From the NCBI RefSeq assembly GCF_000010665.1, contig NC_012796.1:4426001-4490000 (forward strand): DNA of 64,000 bases, read 5' to 3'. Source of the stretch: Solidesulfovibrio magneticus RS-1 (GTDB lineage: Bacteria > Desulfobacterota > Desulfovibrionia > Desulfovibrionales > Desulfovibrionaceae). A model generated the notes under the pieces. The model worked only from the letters and a program-made list of their open reading frames with translations. It was not told where the DNA came from and searched no databases. A program made the translations under genes and the position numbers. Positions 51,815 through 59,892 of the stretch are shown one piece after another. Positions within the stretch are counted from its first letter, which is position 1; each line of letters begins with the position of its first letter.

Positions 51815-54800
51815 ATGTCCTTTCTCGCCGATCTGCACATCCACTCCCGCCATTCCCGGGCCACCAGCAAAGGCCTCACCCCCCGCTGCCTCGCCGCCTG
51901 GGGCGAAGTCAAAGGCCTGGATGTGGTCGCCACCGGCGACTTCACCCACCCCGGCTGGCTGGAGGAACTCAAGGAGGCGCTGGCTCCCGGCGACGACGGG
52001 CTGCTGCATCTCACCGACCCGGCCGGACTGGCCCAGGAAATCCCCTGGCTGCCCGAAACGCGCTTCGCCGGTTCGACCCGGTTTCTGCTCTCGGCCGAGA
52101 TCAGTTCCATCTACAAGCGCGGCGGCAAGGTCCGCAAAGTCCACAACCTGCTCTACGCCCCAAGCTTCGAGGCGGCCGAGCGCTTAAACGCCAAGCTGGC
52201 CAAGGTCGGCAACCTGACCTCCGACGGTCGGCCCATCCTGGGCCTGGACAGCCGCCATCTGCTGGAACTGACCCTGGAAACCGACCCCCTGTGTTTCCTC
52301 GTGCCGGCCCATATCTGGACGCCCTGGTTTTCGCTTTTCGGTTCCAAGTCCGGCTTCGATTCCATCGAGGAATGCTTCGGCTCGCTGTCGCGGGAAATCT
52401 TCGCCATGGAAACGGGCCTGTCCTCGGACCCGGACATGAACTGGACGCTCTCGGCCCTGGACCGTATCCGGCTCATCTCCAACTCCGACGCCCATTCCGG
52501 CGAAAAACTCGGCCGGGAATGCAACCTCTTCACCGGCCCGGCCTCCTACGCCGGCATCTTCGACGCCTTGCGCGGCAAGGCCGGCGAGACGGCCTTTGCC
52601 GGCACGGTGGAATTTTTCCCCGAGGAAGGCAAATACCACCTCGACGGCCACCGCGACTGCGGCGTGGCCATGGAGCCGGCCCAGGCCAAGGCCCTGGGCT
52701 GCCTGTGCCCCAAGTGCGGCAAGCCGCTGACCCTGGGCGTGCTGCACCGCGTCCTGGAGCTGGCCGACCGGGAGACGCCGGCGCGCCCGGACGGCGCGCC
52801 GGGCTTCACCTCGCTTATCCCCCTGGACGAAGTGGCCGGCGAGGTGCTGGGCGTTGGGCCCAAGACCGGCAAGGTCAAAAATCTCCTGACTACGCTTTTC
52901 GCCCGCTTCGGCACGGAAATCGCCATCCTTCGCGACGCGCCCGTGGAAGACCTGCGCCGGGTCCATCCGGCCCTGGGCGAGGCCGTGCGCCGCATGCGCC
53001 AGGGCCAGGTGTCGCGCCAGGCCGGCTACGATGGCCAGTACGGCCGCATCACCGTGTTTTCCGACGAGGAGCGCCGGGAGCTCAAGGCCGGCCGCTTCCG
53101 GGCCGGCGCGCCCATGGCCCGGCCGGCCGCCCGGGAGGCCGACGCCGCCGGCCCCGACGGCGACGCCCCGGCCGAACCTCCCCCTGCCCCATCCCTGGCC
53201 CGCGCCGCCGCCCCCGCCGCGCCGCTGCCGCGCGGCCTCACCCCGGATCAAAAGCGCGCCGCCGAAACCGCCGCCCGCCACGTGCTGACCGTGGCCGGCC
53301 CTGGCACCGGCAAGACCCATACGCTTTTAGCCCGCATCCGCGAACTGCTCTCCCACGGCGTGGCCGCCGACAAGATTTTGGCCGTCACCTTCACCCGCCG
53401 GGCCGCCGCCCAACTGCGCGAACGGCTTGCCCGCGACGACGCCGGCGGCGACATCCCCCGGGCCGACACCCTTCACGCCCTGGCCCTGGCCGCCCTGGCC
53501 GAGGCCGGCGGCAGCGAGCCCGTGGTGCTCTCGGAAGATTCCGCCAGGCGGCTGTTTGATCTGGCCAATCCCGAACTGCCCCGGTCCCGGGCCAAGAGCG
53601 CCTGGCAGGAACTGTCCCTGGCCCGGGAGAAAATGGCCCCGCCCGTGCTCACGCCCCAGGGCATGGCCGGCCCGGGCCTCTACGCCGCCCGCTACGCCGA
53701 GGCCAAGCGCCAGGCGAGGCTGTCCGATTTCACCGATCTGCTGGAAGGCTGGCTGGCCGCCATCGCCTCGGGCCGCTCGCGTCCGGCCTGGACCCATGTG
53801 CTGGTGGACGAGGTCCAGGACCTCACCCCCTTGCAACTGGCGCTTATCGCCGCCGTGTGCGGCCGCGACCGGGCCAGCCTTTTCGCCATCGGCGACCCGG
53901 ACCAGTCCATCTACGGTTTTCGCGGCGCAACCGGCGGCGTGCGGGAGGCCCTGCGGGCCTTTTGGCCCGATCTCACGGAGATCGCGCTATCCGACAACTT
54001 CCGCTCGGCCGCCCCGTTGCTGACCCTGGCCGCCGGGGTGTTCCGGGGCCGCGCGGCCCTGGCCTCCCGGGCCGGGCCGGAGGTGCAGGCCCATTGCCGC
54101 ATCGAGCTTTACGAAGCGCCCACGGCGGCAGCCGAGGCGGACTGGGTGGCCCAGCGCCTGTCCGGGCTTGTGGGCGGCTCGTCCCTGACGCTTTCCCGCG
54201 ACTTCTCGGAAAAGCACCTCGCCCCGGGCGACATCGCCGTGCTGGTGCGCTTTTCCGGGCTCATCGGCCCCCTGCGCCAGGCCCTGTCCCGGGTGGGGCT
54301 GCCGGTGTCCGTGCCCGAGGCCGAGGCCTTTTTCAACGAACCCCGGGTGCGGCTGCTGCTCGCTGCCGCCGGCCTGCCCTACGGCATCCCGGCCCCGGAA
54401 ACGGCCGGCACGCCGCCGGACATCCCCGAGCGGCTGCTGGAAAAAGGCCCGGCCGGGCTGACCGCCTTTTTGGAGGGCATTCTGCCCTTTGACGCGCTTT
54501 TCTGGCAGGGAGGGCCGTTTCGCGAGCTGTGCCGGGCCTACGAGGCCCATGGCGGCTGGCAGGGGCTTTTGGCCTACGTGGCCGCCCAAAACGAGCTGGA
54601 GCTGGTGGGGGCGAGGGCCGAGAAGGTGCGGATCATGTCCATCCACGCGGCCAAGGGGCTGGAATTCGGGGCGGTGTTCCTGCCGGCCCTGGAAGACGGA
54701 CTGCTGCCCTTTGCCGGCTCGGATTTCCTGAGCGGCAAGCCCGGCCATCCGGCCGGACGCATGGACGAGGACGAAGAACGACGGCTTTTTTACGTGGGGC

Positions 54801-54982
54801 TGACCCGGGCCAAAAGCCGGCTCTACCTGTCCCACGCCCTGCGCCGGGAACTCTACGGCCGCAAGCTCAGGCTCAAGCGGTCGCGCTTTCTGGACGCCCT
54901 GCCCCTTGGCGGGGTGCGCCAGCTGGCCCTGCGGGCCCACACCGTGCGGGAAGCCAAACAGCTTGGACTTTTCGGAAAGTAA
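51815..54982 (+). CDS. Endonuclease Q-like (PHP-Zn) domain fused to UvrD-type helicase
   Basis: A 1055-residue fusion. Residues 1 to about 420 match endonuclease Q: the PHP metal motif DLHIHSRHSRATSKG, GLDVVATGDFTHP, LLSAEISS, VPAHIWTPWFSLFG, ISNSDAHSGEKLG, and a Zn ribbon CLCPKCGKPLTLGVLHRV near 296. EndoQ cuts 5' of deaminated bases (uracil, hypoxanthine). A Pro/Ala linker (about 440-472) leads into an SF1A helicase: motif I AGPGTGKTHTLLARI near 494, motif II LVDEVQDLTPLQ, motif III GDPDQSIYGFRGA, and VRIMSIHAAKGLEF and FYVGLTRAKSRLYLS at the C-terminus. Both active sites look intact. ATG 51815 is chosen because it begins the PHP strand. Confidence 0.9.
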   Translation: MSFLADLHIHSRHSRATSKGLTPRCLAAWGEVKGLDVVATGDFTHPGWLEELKEALAPGDDGLLHLTDPAGLAQEIPWLPETRFAGSTRFLLSAEISSIYKRGGKVRKVHNLLYAPSFEAAERLNAKLAKVGNLTSDGRPILGLDSRHLLELTLETDPLCFLVPAHIWTPWFSLFGSKSGFDSIEECFGSLSREIFAMETGLSSDPDMNWTLSALDRIRLISNSDAHSGEKLGRECNLFTGPASYAGIFDALRGKAGETAFAGTVEFFPEEGKYHLDGHRDCGVAMEPAQAKALGCLCPKCGKPLTLGVLHRVLELADRETPARPDGAPGFTSLIPLDEVAGEVLGVGPKTGKVKNLLTTLFARFGTEIAILRDAPVEDLRRVHPALGEAVRRMRQGQVSRQAGYDGQYGRITVFSDEERRELKAGRFRAGAPMARPAAREADAAGPDGDAPAEPPPAPSLARAAAPAAPLPRGLTPDQKRAAETAARHVLTVAGPGTGKTHTLLARIRELLSHGVAADKILAVTFTRRAAAQLRERLARDDAGGDIPRADTLHALALAALAEAGGSEPVVLSEDSARRLFDLANPELPRSRAKSAWQELSLAREKMAPPVLTPQGMAGPGLYAARYAEAKRQARLSDFTDLLEGWLAAIASGRSRPAWTHVLVDEVQDLTPLQLALIAAVCGRDRASLFAIGDPDQSIYGFRGATGGVREALRAFWPDLTEIALSDNFRSAAPLLTLAAGVFRGRAALASRAGPEVQAHCRIELYEAPTAAAEADWVAQRLSGLVGGSSLTLSRDFSEKHLAPGDIAVLVRFSGLIGPLRQALSRVGLPVSVPEAEAFFNEPRVRLLLAAAGLPYGIPAPETAGTPPDIPERLLEKGPAGLTAFLEGILPFDALFWQGGPFRELCRAYEAHGGWQGLLAYVAAQNELELVGARAEKVRIMSIHAAKGLEFGAVFLPALEDGLLPFAGSDFLSGKPGHPAGRMDEDEERRLFYVGLTRAKSRLYLSHALRRELYGRKLRLKRSRFLDALPLGGVRQLALRAHTVREAKQLGLFGK

Positions 54983-54985
54983 GGC

Positions 54986-55129
54986 CTACCAGATGTGGCG
55001 CCACAGCAGGCGCTCGTAGGCCCGCGTGAAACGGTGGGCTGCCGGCGCCTTGACGCCAAGGTCTTTGAGCCTACAGTAGACATGCAGCGGATTAAAAAAA
55101 TGCTGCACGAAATCACGAAGTTGTCGCAT
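54986..55129 (-). CDS. Small conserved-looking basic protein, 47 residues
   Basis: A short frame MRQLRDFVQHFFNPLHVYCR continuing to RAYERLLWRHIW. It is helical, basic and Trp/His-rich at the end, and does not look random. It recalls very small hypothetical proteins of Desulfovibrio, but I could not confirm that. It converges with the helicase fusion (3 bases between stops). The ribosome site is weak. Confidence 0.45.
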   Translation of the reverse strand: MRQLRDFVQHFFNPLHVYCRLKDLGVKAPAAHRFTRAYERLLWRHIW

Positions 55130-55258
55130 ACTACACTCACTTCGGGAACCTGGCCGGCCAGACGGGGAACGCCTCGTGCCGGCAACCCGCATTCCATACT
55201 CCCGGCGGGCAAAACCCTCAAGCCTTAACCTGTAACTTTTATATCCTAGAATTTCCAA

Positions 55259-56038
55259 ATGTTCGCAAAAAGCAAGTCTCCGTTCTCCTGGCGCATCGCC
55301 GCGCCGAGCTGCGTGTGGCCCGAAACCGCCCTGGTCAATTGTCGCCGCCTGGCCCGCACCGTGCCCGAGGTCGGCCTGTATCTGCTGGAGCTCCACGCCT
55401 GCCTGGCCTACGGCCCGGAGGATCTGCCCCAGAAGCCCTACGGCCTTGTCTATCACCTCCATCTGCCCCTGGACCTGCCCTGGAGCCTGGGCGGCGAAAC
55501 CGCCTTTGCCGTCATGGAGCGGCTGCTGGCCATGACCGCCCACCTGTCGCCCTGGGCCTACGTGCTCCATCCGCCCACCGACCCGGCCAGGCTCAAGGAC
55601 TTTGTGGCCGCCTACACCGCCGCCGGCTTTGATCCGGCCGCCCTGCTGCTGGAAAACACCGACGCCGTGTCCCCGGCCGAAACCCTGGCCCTGGCCAAGG
55701 CCAACGGCTGCGGCCTGTGCCTGGACCTGGGGCATATGCTGGCCATGGGCCACAAGCTGCCCAAGGACGACCCGGAACTGGCGACGCGCGCCCGGATGCT
55801 CCACATCTATTCACCCTTTGGCCCCGAAGGGCCGCCCAAGGGCCGCAGCCACCTGCACCGCACCCTGACCTGCCTGTCGCCCGAAGGCCGCGACGAGCTG
55901 GTCTGGATGTTTAACAATCTCTCGCCCCAGACCGTGGTGCTGGAAATCTTCGCCCCCATGCATCTGGTCGAAGGTCTGGCCTGTGTGGAAGCCATCGCCT
56001 CGGGCGCGACACCTCCGGCCTGCGGTGGCGCGGCGTGA
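55259..56038 (+). CDS. cbiR: Cobamide-remodelling phosphodiesterase CbiR
   Basis: A 259-residue protein of the AP-endonuclease-2 TIM-barrel superfamily. Predicted metal ligands appear in order: LLELHACLAYG, VYHLHLPLDLPW, VLHPPTDP, LLLENTDA, LCLDLGHML, LHIYSPFG, SHLHRTL and VLEIFAP. CbiR hydrolyses the phosphodiester linking the nucleotide loop of a cobamide, so that the lower ligand can be exchanged. Its stop overlaps the next gene, cobU (GTGA), whose product rebuilds the loop, which strongly supports this assignment. No cobalamin riboswitch is seen upstream. Confidence 0.85.
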   Translation: MFAKSKSPFSWRIAAPSCVWPETALVNCRRLARTVPEVGLYLLELHACLAYGPEDLPQKPYGLVYHLHLPLDLPWSLGGETAFAVMERLLAMTAHLSPWAYVLHPPTDPARLKDFVAAYTAAGFDPAALLLENTDAVSPAETLALAKANGCGLCLDLGHMLAMGHKLPKDDPELATRARMLHIYSPFGPEGPPKGRSHLHRTLTCLSPEGRDELVWMFNNLSPQTVVLEIFAPMHLVEGLACVEAIASGATPPACGGAA

Positions 56039-56553
56039 TCCAGCTCGTCTTGGGCGGCGTGCGCTCGGGGAAATCGGCCCTGGGCGAGGAGCTTTTGGCC
56101 CAGGGTCCGGCCCCGCGCAGGGTGGTGGTCACGGGCAAGGCCCTGGACGTCGCCTTCCGGGAACGCATCCTGGCCCACAAGCGCGCCCGCGATCCGCAGC
56201 TGGCCGTCATCGAGACCGGGGCCGAGGCCATGGACGTCCTGGCCCGGGAATCGGCCCACGGCGGCACGGTGCTGCTGGACAGCCTGGACTTTTGGCTTTT
56301 TGCCTGTCATGGCGATGATGCGGACCGTCGCGTCCGGCTGGCCCGGGGACTTGCCCCCTACGCCGCCCCGGACGGCCCGCGATTGGTGGTGGTCAGCAGC
56401 GAAACGGGCCTTGGCCCCATCGCCGCCGACCCGGCCACGCGCCGGTTTGTCGATGCCCTTGGCGCGCTGAACCAGGCCGTGGCCGCCGCCGCCCACGACG
56501 TGCGCCTGGTCGCCGCCGGACTGTCCATCCAGCTCAAGGGAAACGCCGCATGA
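56035..56553 (+). CDS. cobU: Adenosylcobinamide kinase/guanylyltransferase CobU
   Basis: A 172-residue bifunctional enzyme that phosphorylates adenosylcobinamide and then adds GMP, activating it for nucleotide-loop assembly. The P-loop is LVLGGVRSGKSALGEE near residue 5. ERILAHKRARD, TVLLDSLDFWLFA and SETGLGPIAADPATRRFVDA complete the family pattern, and the C-terminus has AAGLSIQLKG. The start is GTG 56035 inside the end of cbiR; the stop overlaps the next gene by ATGA. It is a little shorter than typical (about 180). Confidence 0.93.
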   Translation: MIQLVLGGVRSGKSALGEELLAQGPAPRRVVVTGKALDVAFRERILAHKRARDPQLAVIETGAEAMDVLARESAHGGTVLLDSLDFWLFACHGDDADRRVRLARGLAPYAAPDGPRLVVVSSETGLGPIAADPATRRFVDALGALNQAVAAAAHDVRLVAAGLSIQLKGNAA

Positions 56554-57629
56554 GCCCATCTCGCACCATGTCCCAGGCCGGGGCCGACCTCAACCAGGCC
56601 ATCGGCCGGGGCGATCGCTGGCTGATCCTTATTAACGCTGACCCCGACGCCCTGGCCTCGGCCATGGCCCTGCGGCGCATCATGGCCTACCGGGCCGAGA
56701 CCGTGGGCATCGCCCACGTCAACGAGGTCAAGCGGCCCGACAACCTGGCCATGATGCGGTTTTTGCGCATCCCATCGGTCCCCTTCGAGCCGGGCCTGTG
56801 CGCCGCCTACAACCGCTTCGCCATGGTGGATTCCCAGCCCCACCACCATCCTGCCTTCGCCGGGCGGCACTATTCCATCGTCATCGACCACCATCCCGTC
56901 CTGCCCGAGCAGCCCTGCAAGGCCGAATATTGCGACATCCGGCCGGACTACGGCTCGGTGAGCTCGATCATGGCCGAATACCTGCGGGGGCTGCGCATCC
57001 GGCCGGGCAAGCTCCTGGCCACGGCGCTGGTTTACGGCATCAAGACCGACACCCAGAGCTTCGAGCGCCACTTCATCGAAGCCGACGTGCGGGCCTTTAG
57101 CGCGCTGACCAAGCACGCCGACATGGTGCTTGTGCGCAAGATCATCTCCAGCGAATACCATCGCCGCTGGCTGAAATTTTTCTCCAAGGCGTTTCGCAAA
57201 ATGCGCTTCGTGGGCGTGCGCGGGCTTTTCGTCTACATGGACGTCCTGGAGAGTCCGGACATCCTGGTCATGCTGGCGGATTTTTTCACCCGGGTCCACG
57301 GCCTGTCGTGGAACATGCTAGCGGCGGTGGTCAAGGGCATGGTGGTGGTGGTCTTTCGCGGCGACGGCATCGGCCGCAACATGGGCCACATGGCGGCCAA
57401 ACTTTTCGGCGACATCGGCTCGGCCGGCGGCCACCGGGGCGCGGCCCGGGCCGAGATCCCGCTGGAAAAACTCGGCGGCAAGCCGGTGGAAGAGTTCCTC
57501 TACAAGCGTCTCACCGGCCATCGACTGCCGACCAAGGAGCAGTGCCCGGTGGAGTTTCCGGCAGCACCTCACGCCCCGCGCACGGCTCGGGCCGCGGCCG
57601 GACAGCAGAAGTCCGCCTTGGCCAAGTAG
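56550..57629 (+). CDS. DHH-family phosphoesterase (NrnA-like)
   Basis: A 359-residue DHH/DHHA1 protein. Metal-site motifs are LINADPDALASAMA, VDSQPHHHPAF, VIDHHPVLPE and the DHHA1 segment SAGGHRGAARAEIP. Members degrade nanoRNA or cyclic dinucleotides (pAp or c-di-AMP phosphatases). The N-terminal extension and long Ala-rich C-terminal tail are variable. It is the third gene of a tightly coupled operon with cbiR and cobU. The last 61 bases overlap the kinase gene on the opposite strand. Confidence 0.9.
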   Translation: MSPSRTMSQAGADLNQAIGRGDRWLILINADPDALASAMALRRIMAYRAETVGIAHVNEVKRPDNLAMMRFLRIPSVPFEPGLCAAYNRFAMVDSQPHHHPAFAGRHYSIVIDHHPVLPEQPCKAEYCDIRPDYGSVSSIMAEYLRGLRIRPGKLLATALVYGIKTDTQSFERHFIEADVRAFSALTKHADMVLVRKIISSEYHRRWLKFFSKAFRKMRFVGVRGLFVYMDVLESPDILVMLADFFTRVHGLSWNMLAAVVKGMVVVVFRGDGIGRNMGHMAAKLFGDIGSAGGHRGAARAEIPLEKLGGKPVEEFLYKRLTGHRLPTKEQCPVEFPAAPHAPRTARAAAGQQKSALAK

Positions 57630-58915
57630 CCCAGCTCCACATCGGCCACCCAGGCCGAAACGTAATTGGCCCGATCAGCGCTCCAGACCCGGCGCACGGG
57701 CTGGGACAGTGCCGCCGGCTGGCAATAGCCCTCGCCCACGGGTTCTGGGGATAACAGCGTCATAAGCTCGGGGACGGTGGGCAGCCGCCAGTCGGCAAAG
57801 CCGCCAAACCGGGCGGCGTTGAGGGCCGCCACATAGGCCGCCGCCGCCGGCCAGGTCACGGCGTAGGGCGCGGCCTGGCGCGCCCAGCAAAGCCCCGTGG
57901 CCCCGTCCAGCACCACCCCGCCTCCCGTGTCCGCAAGCCGCCCCGGCCAGTAGGCCAGGGGCCGCCAGAGTTCGTCCAGGCTTAAGGCGGCCCGGGCCGC
58001 CCGGGCATCGACCATGGCCGGCTCGCTACGGGGCGCGGCCGCGCCGTCCGGCACGCAACGCGGACACAGCGATTCGGGCGCGGCGGCGCACACCCCGTCC
58101 ATGCGCCGCCGCCAGGCGGCCAAAGCCGCGTCCAGGGCCTCGGCCATGGACCGGGCGTCGGCAAAGCGGCCGGCCGGGTTCTCGGCCAGGGCGCAGGCCA
58201 ATAGTCCGTCGAAATCGTCGCCCAGCTCCGGCACGCGTTGCGAAGCGGCCCACTCGCCCCATTCGGGCAGGCAACCGGTGAGCATCCGAAAAAGGGTCAC
58301 GCCCACGGCATAGAGGTCGGCACGGGCGTCGGCGCGCTCCGGGTCGTCCTCCTGCTCCGGGGCGGCATAGTACGGCGAGCCGACCTTGACGTTGGACGGA
58401 CCGCCGAACGCCTCGCCGCGCACCTTGGACAGCCCAAGGTCGGTGATTTTGAGCACGTCGCCCTCGCTGACCAGCAAGTTGAAGGGCTTGACGTCGCGGT
58501 GGACGATGCCGGCGTAGTGCAGCCGGGCCAGGCCTTCCAGGAGCTGGGCGGCGTAGGAGCAGGCCCGGGGCACGGGCAGGCGGCGGCTTTTGGCCTCCAC
58601 CCGGTAAGTTTCGCCGATGATGGAGCCCAGGGATTCGCCGTAGTACTCCATGACGAAAAAGGGCCACGGCCCGGACTCGTCATAGTCGAAGACGTCGACG
58701 AGGTTTTTGTGGCGCAGCCCGCCGAGCAGGGCTGCCTCGTCGCGGAAAAGCCGCCGCACCCGCTCCTCGCCCCACAGGCCCAGGGTCAGTTCGTTGGGCC
58801 GCAGGAGCTTGAGCGCCGCCATGCGGCCGATGACCGGCATGGAGGCCCGAAACACCGCGCCCATGCCGCCGCGTCCGAGCACCCCGTGAATCGCGTACTT
58901 TCCGATAGACCGCAT
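57569..58915 (-). CDS. Ser/Thr protein kinase with C-terminal DUF1566 domain
   Basis: A 448-residue Hanks-type kinase. It has the Gly loop LGRGGMGAVFRASM, ATP-binding Lys in MAALKLLRPNE, the catalytic loop IVHRDVKPFNLLVSEGDVLK near residue 135, and ITDLGLSKVRG in place of DFG. The APE region follows. After a linker, residues about 320-448 form a DUF1566-like module: LDGATGLCWARQAAPYAVTW and FGGFADWRLPTVPELMTLLS. No membrane helix is seen. AAGGAG precedes ATG 58915. Its 3' end overlaps the convergent DHH gene by 61 bases. Confidence 0.9.
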   Translation of the reverse strand: MRSIGKYAIHGVLGRGGMGAVFRASMPVIGRMAALKLLRPNELTLGLWGEERVRRLFRDEAALLGGLRHKNLVDVFDYDESGPWPFFVMEYYGESLGSIIGETYRVEAKSRRLPVPRACSYAAQLLEGLARLHYAGIVHRDVKPFNLLVSEGDVLKITDLGLSKVRGEAFGGPSNVKVGSPYYAAPEQEDDPERADARADLYAVGVTLFRMLTGCLPEWGEWAASQRVPELGDDFDGLLACALAENPAGRFADARSMAEALDAALAAWRRRMDGVCAAAPESLCPRCVPDGAAAPRSEPAMVDARAARAALSLDELWRPLAYWPGRLADTGGGVVLDGATGLCWARQAAPYAVTWPAAAAYVAALNAARFGGFADWRLPTVPELMTLLSPEPVGEGYCQPAALSQPVRRVWSADRANYVSAWVADVELGYLAKADFCCPAAARAVRGA

Positions 58916-59019
58916 CCGCCCCGCTCCTTCTGCATCGTCGCCAGCCGACGTTTCATCCCGCTGCGCCCCTCGTCCGGAGAGCCGCCCTGCGCCCAAAACC
59001 TTTAACCCTTCTCCCATGC

Positions 59020-59059
59020 GGGGGGTCTGGGGGCCTCAGACCCCCAGCCGCCGGAGGCA
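59020..59059 (+). repeat. GC-rich palindromic intergenic element, copy 8
   Basis: GGGGGGTCTGGGGGCCTCAG continues to ACCCCCAGCCGCCGGAGGCA. The outer pairs are T-A as in copy 2, but one stem position is mismatched. It lies just past the acetyltransferase 3' end. Confidence 0.85.
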
Positions 59060-59098
59060 TCTTCTCCCCCTCTTCGCTCCTCCCCCGCCTCGCCCCAC

Positions 59099-59743
59099 CT
59101 ACACCCGTTCCAGGGCGTCCACGTCGCCGGCGGCGAGCAGGGCCACGTGGCGGCTGATCTTGTCGATGGGCCAGTCCCACCAGGCCAGGGCGAGCAGGCG
59201 GGCCACCACGTCCTCGGGGAACCGTTGCCGAATGATCCGGGCCGGGTTGCCGCCGACCACGGCATAGGGCGGCACGTCCTTGGTGACCACGCTGCCGGCC
59301 GCCACCACCGCGCCGTCGCCGATGCGCTTGCCCGGCAGGATGAGGGACCCAAAGCCCAGCCAGACGTCGTTGCCGACCACGGTGTCGCCGCGATGGCCGT
59401 CGGGCAGGCCGGCTTTTTCCCAGCCGTGGCGGAAGATGGCGAAGGGATAGGTGGAAATGCCGTCCATGGCGTGGTTGGCCCCGTTCATGAGGAAACGCAC
59501 GCCGCTGCCGATGGCGCAAAACGCGCCGATAAGCAGTTTGTCGCCGATGAAATCGAAGTGGTAAAGGACGTTTTGGTGTTCGAAATCCTCGGCGCGTTGG
59601 CCGGGCGTGCCGGTGACGTCGAAATAGGTATAGCGTCCGACCTGGATGTTGGGGTTTTTGACCACGTTTTCCAGGAACACCAGCTTGTCGTGGCCGGCCA
59701 CGGGATAGATGGCCTGCCGGTCGGGGTAGGTTGTCGCGTCCAT
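59099..59743 (-). CDS. CatB-related (Vat-type) O-acetyltransferase
   Basis: A 214-residue left-handed beta-helix (hexapeptide) acetyltransferase. Features include VGRYTYFDVTG, HFDFIGDKLLIGAFCAIGSG, the catalytic His in FLMNGANHAMDGISTYPFAI near 91, GNDVWLGFGSLILPGKRIGD and AAGSVVTKDVPPYAVVGGNP. These xenobiotic acetyltransferases acetylate streptogramins, chloramphenicol or cell-surface sugars; no resistance role is implied here without data. GGGAGATGC precedes the ATG. Confidence 0.93.
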   Translation of the reverse strand: MDATTYPDRQAIYPVAGHDKLVFLENVVKNPNIQVGRYTYFDVTGTPGQRAEDFEHQNVLYHFDFIGDKLLIGAFCAIGSGVRFLMNGANHAMDGISTYPFAIFRHGWEKAGLPDGHRGDTVVGNDVWLGFGSLILPGKRIGDGAVVAAGSVVTKDVPPYAVVGGNPARIIRQRFPEDVVARLLALAWWDWPIDKISRHVALLAAGDVDALERV

Positions 59744-59892
59744 GCATCTCCCGCGCCCGCCGCCGGGCCGTTGTCGCTAACGACAAAACGCGCCCGACGC
59801 CGGGACCATTCCCGCGCCGTGCGCGTTTTTAAGACGTTATCCTGCCAGGGCTAGTCCGGCAACTCCCGGACCGAGGCGGACTGAGCGGGCCG

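Noticed and set aside
54983-55258. Cobalamin riboswitch before cbiR
   Set aside because: No B12-box-like sequence was found, and part of the gap is occupied by a possible small minus-strand gene.
5844-59059. Palindromic elements as CRISPR repeats or transposon ends
   Set aside because: Copies are dispersed singly, without spacers, target duplications or a transposase nearby in this window.
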